Part shown: positions 32,675 through 45,900 of the stretch, one piece after another
Position numbering within the stretch: position 1 is the first letter of the stretch
Layout: every line of letters begins with the position of its first letter
Origin: Gnetum montanum
Taxonomy: Eukaryota; Streptophyta; Gnetopsida; Gnetales; Gnetaceae
DNA: 64,000 bases
Assembly (NCBI GenBank): GCA_015680685.1
Contig: MNCI01013916.1
Coordinates: forward strand, 133,459-197,458
Direction of reading: 5' to 3'
Notes under the pieces: generated by a model
The model's input: only the letters and a program-made list of their open reading frames with translations
The model's database searches: none
Told to the model about the DNA's origin: nothing
Translations under genes and position numbers: made by a program

Positions 32675-33950
32675 TTAGAAATATTCATTCACAAGTGCTG
32701 CACTCATTACAACTATGGCTGTAGAAAAACATTTGATCTGCACAACAATCGACATGAAAATCAAAAGGGCAGAGTAGATTACAAGTCTTTCAAAGCTGCA
32801 AGAATAAATGTCCTTGCATGTGCCAGTCTCCTCTTCTTTATCTTCCTCATTTACAGAGCTTGCCTTGATAAGCCCAATGCAATAAGGTTTCAACAAAGCT
32901 CTTGCATTTTCACTGTGCCCAACCTCCTTGAAGCTTCTTCTGGCATCTCTTCCTAATGAACCACAAGGTACAAAAAGTCTTTGTTATCATCCTAACCTTA
33001 TTTCAACCAAAAATGGGTTCAGCTAAGGTAAGAAAAACCACCCAAGAGCTCCTGGAAAACACAATATGTTAAGATATAATCCAACAGAATTCTCGCCTGA
33101 AACCTTCATGAGCATTTCATATCCCTGAGGATTCTCATGCATGTAATCTGACACATCATAAACCTACACGATTATGAATAGTGGTTACTGAGTTAAAATT
33201 GATAAGATATAGCAAACTAGTGGCCAAAAATGATAGAGGGTAGTGATAGCCTATGGGTTATTTTTCAGGATTATGCATAATATGTGAAAAAAAAAAGTGT
33301 TCAAAAGCTATGATGGAAAGAGTTGCATAGAGAAGAACACAATATTGGAATGTGCTAGAGTACGCAATTAGCTTCTGTATGGTCCATTTTAGGAATGTAT
33401 TTTCCACCCAACTATGTTAAAATGCTGAAATTGCACCCTTATCAATTGTTTCTATTTGAAATTGAAAACATTTTGAATCAAAGTGAACCTTGCAGTTAAT
33501 ACATAAATAAAACAACCAATTATAGGCAAAAAAGTTCCCCTTAATTCCATGGACTCAAAAGATCGTAAGAGAGTAACATCGGAGGACAACAACACAAGAC
33601 TAAACTTACTATTTTAATATTTGGCTATCAATTAAGATAATTTCAGCCTTTTACTGAAAGCTCGAAATAAAACAATCGTATTCTTCATTCCAACCCTGAA
33701 TGAAGCATAATCGTCGCAACTATTCTCTGTACGATTTTGCAATAAAAATTCAGGTAAATCTGAATGGAACCGCAATATTACATCCCAATAGAGTCCTAAT
33801 TTTGCATCTGAAATATTATAGTAAAATGGAAAACGATACCATGAAACGCCAAGCGATGGGTACCTTGTCAGAAATCACAATCCAACAGCTAGATTCTGTT
33901 CGAATTAGGCCAACTTCGTCCCATGATACACCATGATATTTCGCCATCAT
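32675..33950 (-). CDS. Cytochrome b5-like protein, three exons, C-terminal membrane anchor
   Basis: Exons 33864-33950, 33097-33163 and 32675-32952 join to a 143-residue open frame, close to plant cytochrome b5 length (~135-140). b5 proteins are ER-membrane electron carriers for desaturases and P450s. Exon 1 gives MMAKYHGVSWDEVG and CWIVISDK; exon 2 starts VYDVSDYM; exon 3 carries GRDARRSFKEVGHSENARA, matching the family pattern CW-VI-GKVYDVT...DFEDVGHS. Both intron positions (after the DK pair and inside the SG glycine) match Arabidopsis CB5 genes as I recall them. Residues 106-126 are a hydrophobic tail anchor. Oddities: the haem-ligand motif HPGG reads NPQG (residues 40-43), while the second ligand His64 is kept; intron 2 has a GC donor. 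ATG 33950 or 33947 could be the start. It may be a haem-less relative or a young pseudogene. Confidence 0.8.
32953..33096 (-). other. Intron 2 of the b5-like gene, GC-AG type
   Basis: The frame and family alignment require the junction ...AAGGTTTCAG / GCGAGA at the 5' side and TTCATTAG / GAAGAG at the 3' side. The donor is therefore GC, not GT. Using the nearby GT (AAG/GTTTCAG) would break the frame and delete the conserved Ser-Gly. GC-AG introns are a known minority class in plants. Confidence 0.65.
33164..33863 (-). other. Intron 1 of the b5-like gene
   Basis: A 700-bp GT-AG intron. The donor GACAAG/GTACCC is at 33863, and the acceptor CGTGTAG/GTTTATG is at 33164. No nested gene seen. Confidence 0.7.
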
Positions 33951-34640
33951 CGGAAAAAAAAAAGATACAGTACGGATGAGCAGACAAAGGCCTGAAACGC
34001 AGCAGATATGTATTTGGCTTGTCAAAAGTTTTGAGCGTTGCTGTTGCTCTGAAAGCAGCCTTGATTACAGGATTTACAGGGCAGCAACGATTGGCTTAAC
34101 CCTGAAAAGTTGGTGGCCAAAGCTATGTCATTGGGCTACTAATTGTACGTGTAATCGCATAACGTAACACTTCAAGATGAATGCTTTGAAATGTATGTGT
34201 CCGGGACCTTGGGCTCTCCTTCCAAAATTTGGATAATTTAGTTCGATTTCAGGCTTAGTTGTTTTCATATCCATACATTAATTATTAGAGTTTTCAATCA
34301 AATCAATCTTTGCAAGAATATGTTGGTACACTGATGCCCCAATGATGCACTTGAATGTTTTTTTTTTTTGGATGGAAATGCCCAAAAATGTGGTGACGTG
34401 GTGTTTACCATGGACAAGGGTATCAATTACAAAACCTATTATGTGGTTGGTGAGGATATGGGGGTATCAATTACAAAACCTATGATGTGGTTGGTGAGGG
34501 TGTGGGTATGTATGTTGTCAATTTTTTATCGATGTACAAGGATATTGTGTCATCATAATTACGGATGTGTCTTATTTTGACATGAATGCATACTCATGTT
34601 GACAATGAAGGACTATGACTTGTATATGCTCGCATCTCCT
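33951..34640. other. Upstream region of the b5-like gene
   Basis: Unique DNA likely to hold the 5' UTR and promoter. No confident TATA box can be assigned. At 34418-34505 there is a two-copy 44-bp tandem repeat (GGGTATCAATTACAAAACCT...). A poly-T run at 34360-34369 precedes it. No other gene recognised. Confidence 0.5.
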
Positions 34641-37600
34641 AGTGTGCATTGTAAACTATGAGGCAGTGCAATTGGCACCTTCTTGTAGTCCCAATCGTAA
34701 GACATTCAAACTTTCTAGAAGGGAAGAATTGCTTGGAGTTTGAGCTTACTGGAAGGTAAACAATCATCTAGAAGGTTGAAGATTATCTAGAAGGCATCTA
34801 GGCTTTCCAAAAGAGAATAATTGATTGGAGTTTGTGGCTTCTAGAAAGCAAAGAGTTATTCGGTAGCAAGTGCTACATAAATTGCAAGGCATTGCAACTA
34901 GCACCCTTCCACAGTCCTAATCGAAAAGCATTCAAACCTTCCAGAAGGAAAGAATTACTAAGAGTTTGAGGTTATTGGAGAGTATAGGGTCATTCAAAAA
35001 GTTGAAAATCATATGAAAGACATTTAGGCCTTCTAGAAGGGAATAATTAGTTGGAGTTTGTGGCTTCTAGAAGGCAAAGGACCATTTGATAGCAAGTGCT
35101 ACATAAACTATGAGGCAGTGTGATTAGCACCCTCTTGCAATCTCAACTAGAAGACATTCAAGCCTTCTAAAAGGGAAGAATTGCTTGGAGTTTGAGGTTA
35201 TCAAAAAACAAAGGATAATCAAAAAGGCTGAAGATCATCTAGAAGGCATTTAGGCTTTCTAAAAGGGAATAATTGGTTGGAGTTTGTGGCTTTTAGAAGG
35301 TAGAAGGTCATCCTGTAAAAAGTGCTACATAAATTATGAGGTAGTGCAACTAGCACCCTCCTACAATCCCAACCAGAAGGCATTCAAACCTTCCAGAAGG
35401 GAAAAATTTCTTAGAGTTTGAGGTTACTAGAAGGCAGAGAATTATTCAGAAGGTTGAAGATCATCTAAAAGGCATCTAGGCTTTTCAAAAACGAATAATT
35501 GGTTGGAGTTTGTGGCTTTTGGAAGGTAGAGGGCTATTTGGTAGTAAGTGATATGTAAACTACGAGGCAGTGTGACTAGCATCCTCCTACAATCCCAATT
35601 GGAAAACATTCAAACCTTTTGGAAGGAAAGAATTGCTTAGAGTTTGAGGTTACTGAAAGGCAGAGGATCATTTAGAAGGCTAAAGATCATTACAAAGGCA
35701 TCTAGGTCTTCTGAAAGGGAATAATTGGTTGGAGTTTGTGGCTTTCGAAAGGTATAGGGTTATTCAGTAGCAAGTGCTACGTAAACTACAAGGCAGTGTG
35801 AGTAGCATCCTCTCACAGTCCTAACTAACAAGCATTAAATCCTTTTGGAAGAAAAGAATTGCTTGGAGTTTGAGGTTATTGGAAGACAAAGGATCATTTG
35901 AAAGGCTAAAGATCATCTAAAAGGTATCTAGGCCTTCTGGAAGGGAATAATTGATTAGAGTTTGTAGTTTTCAAAAGGTAGAGGACCATCCAATAGCAAG
36001 TGCTACGTCAACTATAAGGTAGTGCAACTAGAACCTTCCTGTAGTTCCAATTGAAAGGCATTCAAGCCTTTTAGAAGGGAATAATTGTTTGGAGTTTGAG
36101 ACTACCAAAAGATAGAGGATCATTTGGAAGGCTGAAAATCATCCAAAAGGCATTCAAGCCTTCTAGTAGGGAATAATTGGTTGGAGTTTGTGGCTTCTGA
36201 AAGGTAGAGGATCATTCAGTAGCAAGTGTTACGTAAACTACGAGGTAGTGTGGCTAGCACCTTCCCGTAGTCTCAACTGAAAGGCATTCAAACCTTCTAA
36301 AAGAAAATAATTTCTTGGAGTTTAAGGCTACCAAAAGATAGAGGATCATCTAGAAGGCTAAAGATCATCCAAAAGCCATCGAGGCCTTTTGTTAGGGAAT
36401 AACTGGTTAGAGTTTATAGCTTTCGAAAGGTAGAGGATAATTCAATATCAAGTGCTACATAAATTGCGAGGTAATGCAATTAGTACCTCTCATAGTCCCA
36501 ATTGGAAGGTATTCAAACCTTCTGGAAGGGAAGAGTTCCTTGGAGTTTGAGGTTACCAAAAGGCTAAAGATCATCTATAAGGCATCTAGGTCTTTTGGTA
36601 AGGAATAATTGGTTAGAGTTTATGGCTTTCAGAAGGTAAAGGATCACTTGGTAGCAAGTGCTATGTAAACTATAAGGTAGTGTGACTAGCACCCTCTTGC
36701 AGTCCCAACCAGAAGGCATTCAAACCTTCCAGAAGGAAAGAATTAATAGGAGTTTGAGGTTACTAGAAGGTATAGGGTCATTTGAAATACTGAAGATCAT
36801 TCGGAAGGCATCCAAGACTTTTAATAGGGAATAATTGGTTGGATTTTGTAGCTTTTGGAAGGCAAAAGATCATTTGGTAACAAGTGCTACCTAAATTATG
36901 AGGTAGTGCAACTAGCATCCACTCGCAGTCCCAACTGGAAGACATTCAAACCTTTTGGAAGGGAACAATTGTTTAGAGTTTGGGGCTACTAGAACGCTAA
37001 TGATCATCCAAAAGGTTAAAGATCATCTAGAAGATATTAAGGTTTTTCAAAAAAAAAATAATTGGTTGGAGTTTGTGGCTTCTGGAAGGCTGAGAGCCAT
37101 CTAGTAGCAAGTGCTACATAAACTACAAGGTAGTGTAACAAGCATCCTCTTGTATTTCTAATCAAAAGGCATTCAAAAGTTCTAGAAGGGAAGAATTGCT
37201 TGGAGTTTGAGGTTATTGGAAGGCAAAGGGTTATCCAAAAGGCTAAAGATAATTTAGAAGACATCCAGGCCCTCTAAAAGGGAATAATTGGTTAGAATTT
37301 ATGGCTTCTAGAAGACAAAGTATCATTTAGTAGCAAGTGCTATGTAAATTGCAAGGAAGTATGACTACCACTTGCCCCTAGTCCCAATCGACAAGTATTC
37401 AAACCTTCTAAAATTGAATAATTTCTTAGAGGTTAAGGCAATTGGAAGGTTGAAGATCATCTGTAAGGCATCTAGGCTTTCCACTAGGGAACAATTAGTT
37501 GGAATTTCTGACTTCTGGAAAGCAGAGCATCATCTAGTAGCAAGTGCTACATAAACTGTGAGGTAGTGCGACTAGCACCCTCTTGTAGTTCCAATTGGAA

Positions 37601-38985
37601 GGCATTTTTGAAAGGGAATAATTGCTTATAGTTTGACATCTGGAAGGCATCCAAGCCTTATAGAAGGGAATAATTGGTTAGAGTTTTTGGCTTTTGGAAG
37701 GCAAAAGATCATTTGGTAGCAAGTGCTATATAAACTATGAGGTAGTGCGAATAGCACTGTCTCATAGTCCTAACTAGAAGGCATTCGAACCTTCTATATG
37801 GAAATAATTGCTTGGAGTTTCAGGCTATTAAAAGGTAGAGGATCATCTAGAAGGCTAAAGATCATTCAGAAGGCATCAAGGCCTTTTAGTAGGAAATAAT
37901 TGGTTGGAGTTTATGGCTTTTAGAAGGTAGAGGATCATCTAGTAGCAAGTGCTATGTAAACTATGAGAAACTACAACTAGCATCCTTTCATAGTCCCAAT
38001 CGGAAGACATTTAAACCTTCTGAAAGGAAATAATTACTTGGAGTTTGAGGCTACTGGAAGGCATAGGTTCATTTGGAAGATTGAAGATCATTTGGAAGGC
38101 ATCCAGGCCTTCCAAAAGGAAATAATTGGTTGGAGTTTGTGGCTTCTAAAATGCAAAGGATCATCCGGTAGCAAGTGCAATGTAAACTGTGAGGCAATGT
38201 GAGTAGCACCCTCCCACAATCTCAACTGGAAGGCATTCAATCTTTTCAGAAGGAAATAATTGCTTGGAGTTTGAGGCTATCAAAAGGTAAAGGATCTTCT
38301 GGAAGGCTAAAGATCATTTGAAAGCCATTCAAGACTTTTGGTTGGAAATAATTGTTTGGAGTTTGTGGCTTCTAGAAGGTAGAGTATCATCTAGTAGCAA
38401 GTGCTACGTAAACTACAAGGTAGTGCAACTAACACCCGCTTGCAGTTTCAACTAGAAAGCATTCAAATCTTTCGAAAGGGAGCAATTTCTTAGAGTTTGA
38501 GGCTACCAAAAGTTAGAGGGTTATTCAGAAAGCTAAAGATCATTCGGAAGGCATATAGGCCTTTTAGTAGAAAATAATTGGTTGGAGTTTGTGGCTTCCA
38601 GAGAGTAGAGGATCATTTGATAGCAAATGCTACATAAACTATGAGTTAGTGCAACTAGCACCCTCTCATAATCCCAATGGGAAGGCATTAAAACCTTCTG
38701 AAAGAGAACAATTTCTTGGAGTTTGAGGCTACTGGAAGGTAGAGGATCATCTAGAAGGCTAAAGATTAGCTGGAAAGCATTCAAACCTTCCAAAAGGGAA
38801 TAATTGATTGGAGTTTGTGGCTTCTAAAAGGCATAGGATCATCTATTAGTAAGGTCTAGGTAAACTATGATGTACTACAACTAGCATCCTCTCATAGTCT
38901 CAATTGGAAGGCATTAAAACCTACCAGAAGGGAACAATTACTTAGAGTTTTAAGATGCTAGAAGGAAAAGGATCATTTGGAAGGT
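34640..38985. repeat. Satellite-like array, ~226-bp unit, about 19 copies
   Basis: The marker AGCAAGTGCTAC-TAAACTA recurs at about 34864, 35088, 35310, 35538, 35765, 35990, 36217, 36440, 36650, 36877, 37102, 37330, 37537, 37715, 37940, 38167, 38393, 38620 and 38850. Most steps are 222-230 bp, with a few short units (210, 207, 178). Each unit has two related halves, one with GGAATAATTGCTTGGAGTTT and one with GGAATAATTGGTTGGAGTTT, plus a third non-duplicated segment. Each half begins with an inverted CCTTCTAGAAGG-type core. Units are well diverged, with no coding frame. The array begins in unique DNA and ends at 38985. Confidence 0.9.
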
Positions 38986-41900
38986 TGATGCTATGGGCTA
39001 AGGCTATTCATAACCTTCAAAAATTATTGCACAGAGATACTACTAATGTAATGGTTTTTTTGTTTATTCTATTATTTAAATAATATGTGAAAATTAAAAT
39101 GTTATTTCATGCATTTGGATGTTCAACTTTTTCTCTTATGGTTTCTTGATAATGATACATTGTAAAAACTCTATGTAAATGCACATCTCAAGATTACAGA
39201 GTCATGATTTAAAAAAAATGATTGGAAATGATGATTAAGAGAATGGAATAGAGAAATTTATGAAATTTTATTTAACCACAATTTTTCAAATACTCTACCC
39301 TCAAAATCCCTAAGTTTTTTTAGAACTATAATAAATTCATGTGGTTCTGTCATTGCAATTAAGAAAACATCTTTTGTAAAATATAAATACATTGATGCAT
39401 AAATTATGAAACTAAATCATTCTTATATTCTTAAATCATGGGTAGCTTTGGTCCTTCCAGTGTTGGCTTCTTTGATTCTCAATACCTTTACCTACTCATT
39501 TAATCTTATTCTTGAACAACATAGGGATCTGGTAGAGTATCCAAATTTTTTCTTTAATGTGACTAAAGTATACTATAGCTTTCTCAAAACTCAAGATACT
39601 TATGGTTTGAAATCTAGAGTAAAAATAATGTTTTGGTCCATGGCATAGTCTTGTGATAGGATTTGTTCCTAGTTGGTCTTGTGATACTCTAGTTTGCTTT
39701 TCAATTGCTTCCAAGTCTTCTCAAAGTTTAAAGGTTATTCTTATATACTTGTGTACTTTCTATTTTTCATTGGATTGATTAGGATTAGTAAGTTTTAATT
39801 CAAAATTCATAGATGTAAGTATCTTACATTGTTTCTAAGGTTACTTGGGAGCACGTATAGGGTCATAATTGTGGGCTAACATTCTAGTTTGGAGTATTTC
39901 AATAAGCATTAGAGATGCTTTAGAAACAAGACAAAAAGGAAGAAGTCTTAAGCCACAAAAGTTAATGGTAACACAATATATCATTTGACTATTCCATAAG
40001 AAATCCTTTTTAAATTTTGAAATTATTTGTAATGCTATGGATCTAATCTACTTGAAAATTTATCTTTCTTGTGAGCTTTTTAATAAAGTATAATGAAGTG
40101 GCATTTTTAAAATTTTAAGCTTTGAAATAAATAAAATAGTCTCAGTAAGATAAAATTAATTTATAAGATGTTTTCTTGGAATCAGTACAAACACAACATT
40201 GCTCTTATAGTTCATTGCTAGTATTAACATGAATCTAAATAGTTTAAAAAATTTGTTATTACATTATTTTAAGAAATATTAACATGAGATGAAACAAATT
40301 TTCTAACCCACCAAAATTTGCTTAATCTCAAAATTTTGTTTCAACATGTTTAACATGATTTTAATGTAACACAATCCTTACCATGAGAAGAAATGGTTTT
40401 TTGTTTTAAAAATAAAATTTGTAGTAAATAAGGCAAGTATTTCCTTTGGATAAGCACTACAGAAAGGTGACAAAAGAAAAAGCTTTCAGACAAAATGACA
40501 CAACTAGTTGTGAGCATGAGTAGGTCATTTTCTATAACTACATCTTTTATATCAGAATAGAAAACCACTTAGAAATTAGAGATTCTGCTTTCTTTATCAC
40601 CTACTAAATCTATCATGTGTTTCCTTTTCCTCTCGTCATTCCTTATATTATAATTTGAAACCAAACCTTCTTTGTAGAAAATTGACAAATTTACTATCAC
40701 ATGTAACAAGTTATAACCCATAAGCTAAATAATGTCTCGGAACAACGATTAGGAGAAAGACAATGTGAGAAAATTACAACTCACATGATGGTTGCAATCT
40801 AGATTAGAGAAGCATAAATAATAGTGCAAGGGAACAATGACTTGCATGTCGATCACAATATGAAGAAAAAGGATAAAACCAATGCAATGGAATTGCAACT
40901 TGATATAGATTTTATGCAATGGATTTTAACCTTATAGTTGAATTTGGATTCAAGCCACTCAATGAGCATGAAGAGGAAGAAGTGAGATCCTACTTCCTGG
41001 TAATCATACATGTCCACACAACCAGCCATTGCAGCTAGAAAGAGTCATCCTTCAAATTTACTGAAGAGAAATAGAAATAGAAAATGCTCACAACATTTTG
41101 TTTTGGGTGATGCCTATGATTAGCTTAAGGACATTGATGTCTAGAATGGAGCCTTTAAGCACCACAAAGCTTCTGACCATAATCAGTGGAAGTCCTACAG
41201 CCATGACCACTAGAGCCATCCAATTGATTTTTAGCTACCAATGCACCCTGATACTTGCATCCAATATTGCTTAGTTCAAGGCTCTCATTGAAACATAACC
41301 CACAAAAATAAGCCATGAATCTTAAAATTCAGAGAAAAATCCATTGAAAACCCAAAATTCAATCCAGTAAAAAACTAAGCAAAGTTCAGTAGCAAAGAAA
41401 ATTATGTGAGTAATGGTGTTGCAAAGAAAAGTTCATTATGCAAGGAAAAATGGGTGGGCAATGATGTTGTTGAGGAGAGACACTGGCTCTAGGAGAATGA
41501 ACAAATGACATGGAATGGCGAATGGCGAATGACATCCAAATTTTGCACTTTTTTGTACAATATGATTTGTAATGTGCGTATGCACATATGACCTAGCCTA
41601 TGATGCCCATGCCATGATATTCATTTGGGAACACATCATGCTTTCGTATGAGTGATGCATGACCATAGTAGGGCCATAGGATTTTTAATACCTAATGGAG
41701 ATAATCATAAGTTTTTCTTGTTTTCCACACTTACTTATATTTCCCTTGCACAGCTCAACCCTACACAAAAATTAGCTATGAAAACAAACAAATATTTTCT
41801 TATGGAAGGTAAAAAATCAATCATACATGCATGCTCGATAAACCTTGTCCAAGGCTATGAAAAATGAGACACACTTTAAAGCCCCTTCCTCTCCTCTTCT

Positions 41901-42519
41901 TTGACTGATTAAAGTGTTTTACTTTCAACCATGTTAACAATAAGTTTCTAACAAACTTTCTACATGGTCACGATGACCAATGCACATGATTTAATATGTT
42001 GCCAAATGCTTTTAACTAAGTCTAGTCATAAGATTCTTGATTTTAAAGCTATATGTCATAGGTTTAATTCTAGTGGACAAAAATTTTTACTTTAGCAAAA
42101 AGAAAATTTCAAATGTACATGCAATTCATAATTTTCATATGTGCTATGAACAAGTGTGTAAGCGCTTCATTTTTGTCATTTCTATTATGCTCAAAAATAT
42201 TCCAATGCATTATATGTGGTGCTCAACAGTAATAATACTTCTTTCAATTCCAATTTCAATTTATTAATTTTTCATGTCTTTCTAACTTAAATTGCATTAA
42301 TTCCAATTTCAAGTACATGTTCTTGTTTTTAGTTTTGTAAATTTAAGTTTCATCAAATTTTGATTTCACATGCACAAGGATAATCACCATTTGCCATTTA
42401 TATTCAATAATTACCTTTCCAAGACCATCACCTAGAATGATGGTAAGCTACTTATTTTTCAAGTCATAAGATTTGGTTTCAAGCCTAGGCTTTCTAGCTA
42501 CTCAAAATAGGTGACATAG
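38986..42519. other. AT-rich intergenic DNA
   Basis: No recognisable gene or transposon domain. The longest frame (39406-39648 plus, 80 codons) shows no family features. A short GAATGGC triplication occurs at 41513-41530. Confidence 0.5.
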
Positions 42520-42910
42520 TTACTCATCCATTATTCTCTTGGGAGCCTACCTTAGCATCCACTACCCTCTCAAGAGCTTACCTTATTAGGATCAACATTG
42601 AGCCTCTAAGTGATCATCCTATAATTTGCCATTTTTAGGTTTTTTCTCATCCATTGCCTTTCCAAACTCTTTCTTTCATAAGCTTTGTATCGATCCTCTT
42701 GTTGATAATCCTACAATTTTCATTTTTTAAAATTTTGCTTATCCATTTCCCTCCTAGAACCCTACCTTAGCAAGATCAACATTGAGCCTCTAAGTAATGA
42801 TCCTATAATTTGCCAATTTTTAGATTTTTGTTTATCTATTGGCTTCCTAGAACTTGGCTTTCTCAAGATTAGTATTAAGCCTCTTGGTGATGACCCTATA
42901 ATTACTTACT
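42520..42910. repeat. ~93-bp minisatellite, left part
   Basis: At least four diverged units share GATCATCCTATAATTTGCCA-type cores at about 42614, 42703, 42796 and 42890, each with a TTTTTAGATTTTT-TTATCCATT segment and a CCTAGAA-CTTGGCTT segment. Another unit lies at 46205-46335, on the other side of a LINE. Confidence 0.65.
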
Positions 42911-42959
42911 TGAACTATAAATATGTTACAGCCATCAAAGAGAGGGCAATCCCCCAAAA

Positions 42960-45900
42960 TAGGAAATTTCTCCCATTACATGTGGTTTTCTTAATGTTTA
43001 ATGTTCATTAGCTAATAAAGTTATTGCTTTAGATATTAGTCATTTCTTTAGTGATTTTTATCTATTCATTTTTGTTGAAACTTAGGAAGAAGAAAATTCT
43101 TCAATTGTATCTATTCTAGGCTTTCATATCATTTTTGTTAGAAATAAGCATCCAAGGTGAGAGGTAGACCTTATAGTGGTATTTCTTATTTATAAGAAGT
43201 CTAGAGATCAATTCATCAAGGTGAACAAAGTTAATGATAATAACCAATATTTGTGAAATCAAGGTTAAGGCATTTTAGAGATTCTTTATATTTCTTTTTG
43301 TTATTTTACTCCAAGGGATTCTTCTATTTATAATTCTACTAATCTTTCATGAGAACATCCTTTTCAATACCTAGGTTAAGATGTTGTAGAATTCTCCAAG
43401 CTTGGTAAAGTTTTTCTTTGTGGGGGTTTTAATGCTTGTGTTGGATAAAGTTAGATTCAAAGACTTATTTCTAATTCTTAATTAAACTTCAATAAAGAAC
43501 TTTATTTAGTTCACAAAAGATCATTTTTTGATCATATTACAAATCAAAGAAGTATCCATTTCTTAGAGTGGGATCATTCCTTTGACTTTTAATCCTTAAT
43601 GGCATCACCAAATTTCCTTCCTCCTCTCATTTCACTTTTACTAAGCACCAAGGTAACTCTTTTGTTGATCTTCTCTTGTCTACTCATAATAATATAGATG
43701 TAGGGAAAAACTTTTAAATGGGGGAAAAATTATATAATTTCCTCATCATTATCTAAAATTTACTATTCTTGCTTCAATTCATCATATTCATTCCAAGAAA
43801 TGTAGAACTCATCATCTCATAGAAGGCCTTTGTTAGGATTTTCAAATAAGAGTAGCTAATATGTTGGTCAACAATGATAATGAGGTAGATTTTACTAATG
43901 TTCTTTTATCTATAACTACTCAGGTACAAATTAAGAAGAAGCTTTCTTGTAGAAAACGTTGATTTGATGATGTGGACTATTTGATACCTTGTAAAAATGT
44001 TTTAGCTTGACATTATGATGTTTCAATGTTGAAGAATTATAGAAAGCTTATTCATTTAAAAAAAAAGTTCATTAAAGAAGAGCAAGAAAGAATGATTTGT
44101 GTGCTCCACTCAAATCCAAAGAGCTTTTCGAATTTATTCCAAGACAAAAAGTAACATGGTTAGGATTTTTCCTTATGTACTATTCAAACTTTCTTTAATG
44201 ACCTTTTTAATCAAGAGGCTCCCTCAACTGTGCAAGATAACTCTAGTATTTTTGAGTTATCCCTTGATGACATTTATGTATAAATTTAAATATTATCTTC
44301 TAGGAATGGTGCTGATGTTAATGGATTATATGTAGAGCTTCTTAAATGAAGTGGTCCATTGGTATGGAATGTAGCTTGCAATCTTCTTAAGAAAGGTCTT
44401 CAACATGATTTGGATTACTCTTGGTGTTCTTGTTAAGTAGTCTTACTTTTCAAAAAAGGAGATAAGATAAATCTTAATAATTACCAATTGATTGTAATAA
44501 TTTTAGTTTTCACTAAGCTTTTGGACACTAGTTTGAAGAATAAAATTAGTTCATAGGTAGAAATGTAAGGCCTTTGTGCTCAGTCACAAGCAAGCTTTAG
44601 TAGGAATTATTCTACTATAGGCTATCTAATAACTTTGCATTATTGTGTAGAGAAAGAAAAAAGGCCCCACAATACAACTTTTATTTGTTTTTTTGATTTC
44701 ACCAAGGCTTATAATTCTATTGCTCCAGATAAATTTTGGAAGATATTGAACAACATTAACAAATTTTGATTTCTATTGCTAAAAGAATCTATGAGCAAGT
44801 TAACATTCTTATTGAAGAAAATCATACTAGAGAAGAAATAATTATCAATAGCTTAGTTGGAGTTAAATAAGGTTGTCCTTTATTTCATACCATTTTTGGC
44901 ATATTTATAGATGAATTACAGGAATGAATGCAAAATGCTTCTAATCATGGTATGTCAGTGAATGGATTATTTTTAAATGTGCTTCTCTTTGTAGATGATA
45001 TAGCCTTAATTGCAAAATTAGCTATAGGACTCAATTATACGCTTCAAATCCTCCATGACTGTGGCAACCATTTGAGTATGAAAGTTAATAATGATAAGAC
45101 TAAAATTCTAGTTTGTGATACTAAGAATGGAAATTACATTTTTTCCTTTTTGAAAAAAGGCTTGATATATGTGAATCTCAGAAATATTTGGGAGCCAGAT
45201 TCACTAGTAATTATAATTATACTACACTTATTTCTCAAAGGGTTTCAAGTGGTACATGATCTCTATTTTCTCTAAGAAGTAATTGTAGCAGGAAACAAAT
45301 TTTGTCATTAGAGATCATAAGGAAAATTTTTCATTGCCTTGTCCAAGTTGTATTATTATATGGGTATGTTGCTTGGGAACCTTTGCTTTCCACACATAAT
45401 TGGAAAAAATTAGAGTATGTTCAAAAATAGTTTCTTGTATGTGAATTTCAAGTGAAAATGTAGACTTCTTATGATATCTTACTTTTATAAGCAAATTTGC
45501 TTCATCTTGAAGTTAAAGCCCTTTATTAATTTATTGCTTATACTTAGAAGTTAAATCACATAGAAGAAGTTAATTATGCTAAGGAGATAATGAATGCCAC
45601 ACAAGAAANGGAAGTTAATTATGCTAAGGAGATAATGAATGCCACACAAGAAAATAGATGGTTGCATCAAGGAAAATTATGGCTTCAGTCATAAAGTATT
45701 ACTATAGAGGATCTTCCTTTAAAAAAGGCTGTTTTAGAAAACTATAAAAGAAAAAGACCTGGCTAAAGTTTTGTTGAACACATCAAGGAAAAATCATTTT
45801 TATTTACATTTTGTTAGAGGAGATTTGTTATCAAGTATTTAATAGTATCTATTCTTAGCTATTTTTATTCCTTTAAGAAATCAAATTGCTAGAGTAAGAA

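Noticed and set aside
32648-32956. 102-codon plus-strand ORF
   Set aside because: Exact antisense of b5-like exon 3; the minus-strand reading matches a known family and splice sites.
33976-34167. Plus-strand ORF upstream of the b5-like gene
   Set aside because: Short, no recognisable domain, antisense to the likely 5' UTR and promoter.
34640-38985. Regularly spaced repeats suggesting a CRISPR array
   Set aside because: The whole ~226-bp unit is repeated with no unique spacers, and the surroundings are plant nuclear DNA.
34640-38985. TTCnnGAA cores as functional heat-shock promoters
   Set aside because: They are part of a repeated palindrome with no adjacent gene or TATA box; kept only as an observation.
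39406-39648. 80-codon plus-strand ORF with hydrophobic start
   Set aside because: No homologous motif or splice context; expected by chance in AT-rich DNA.
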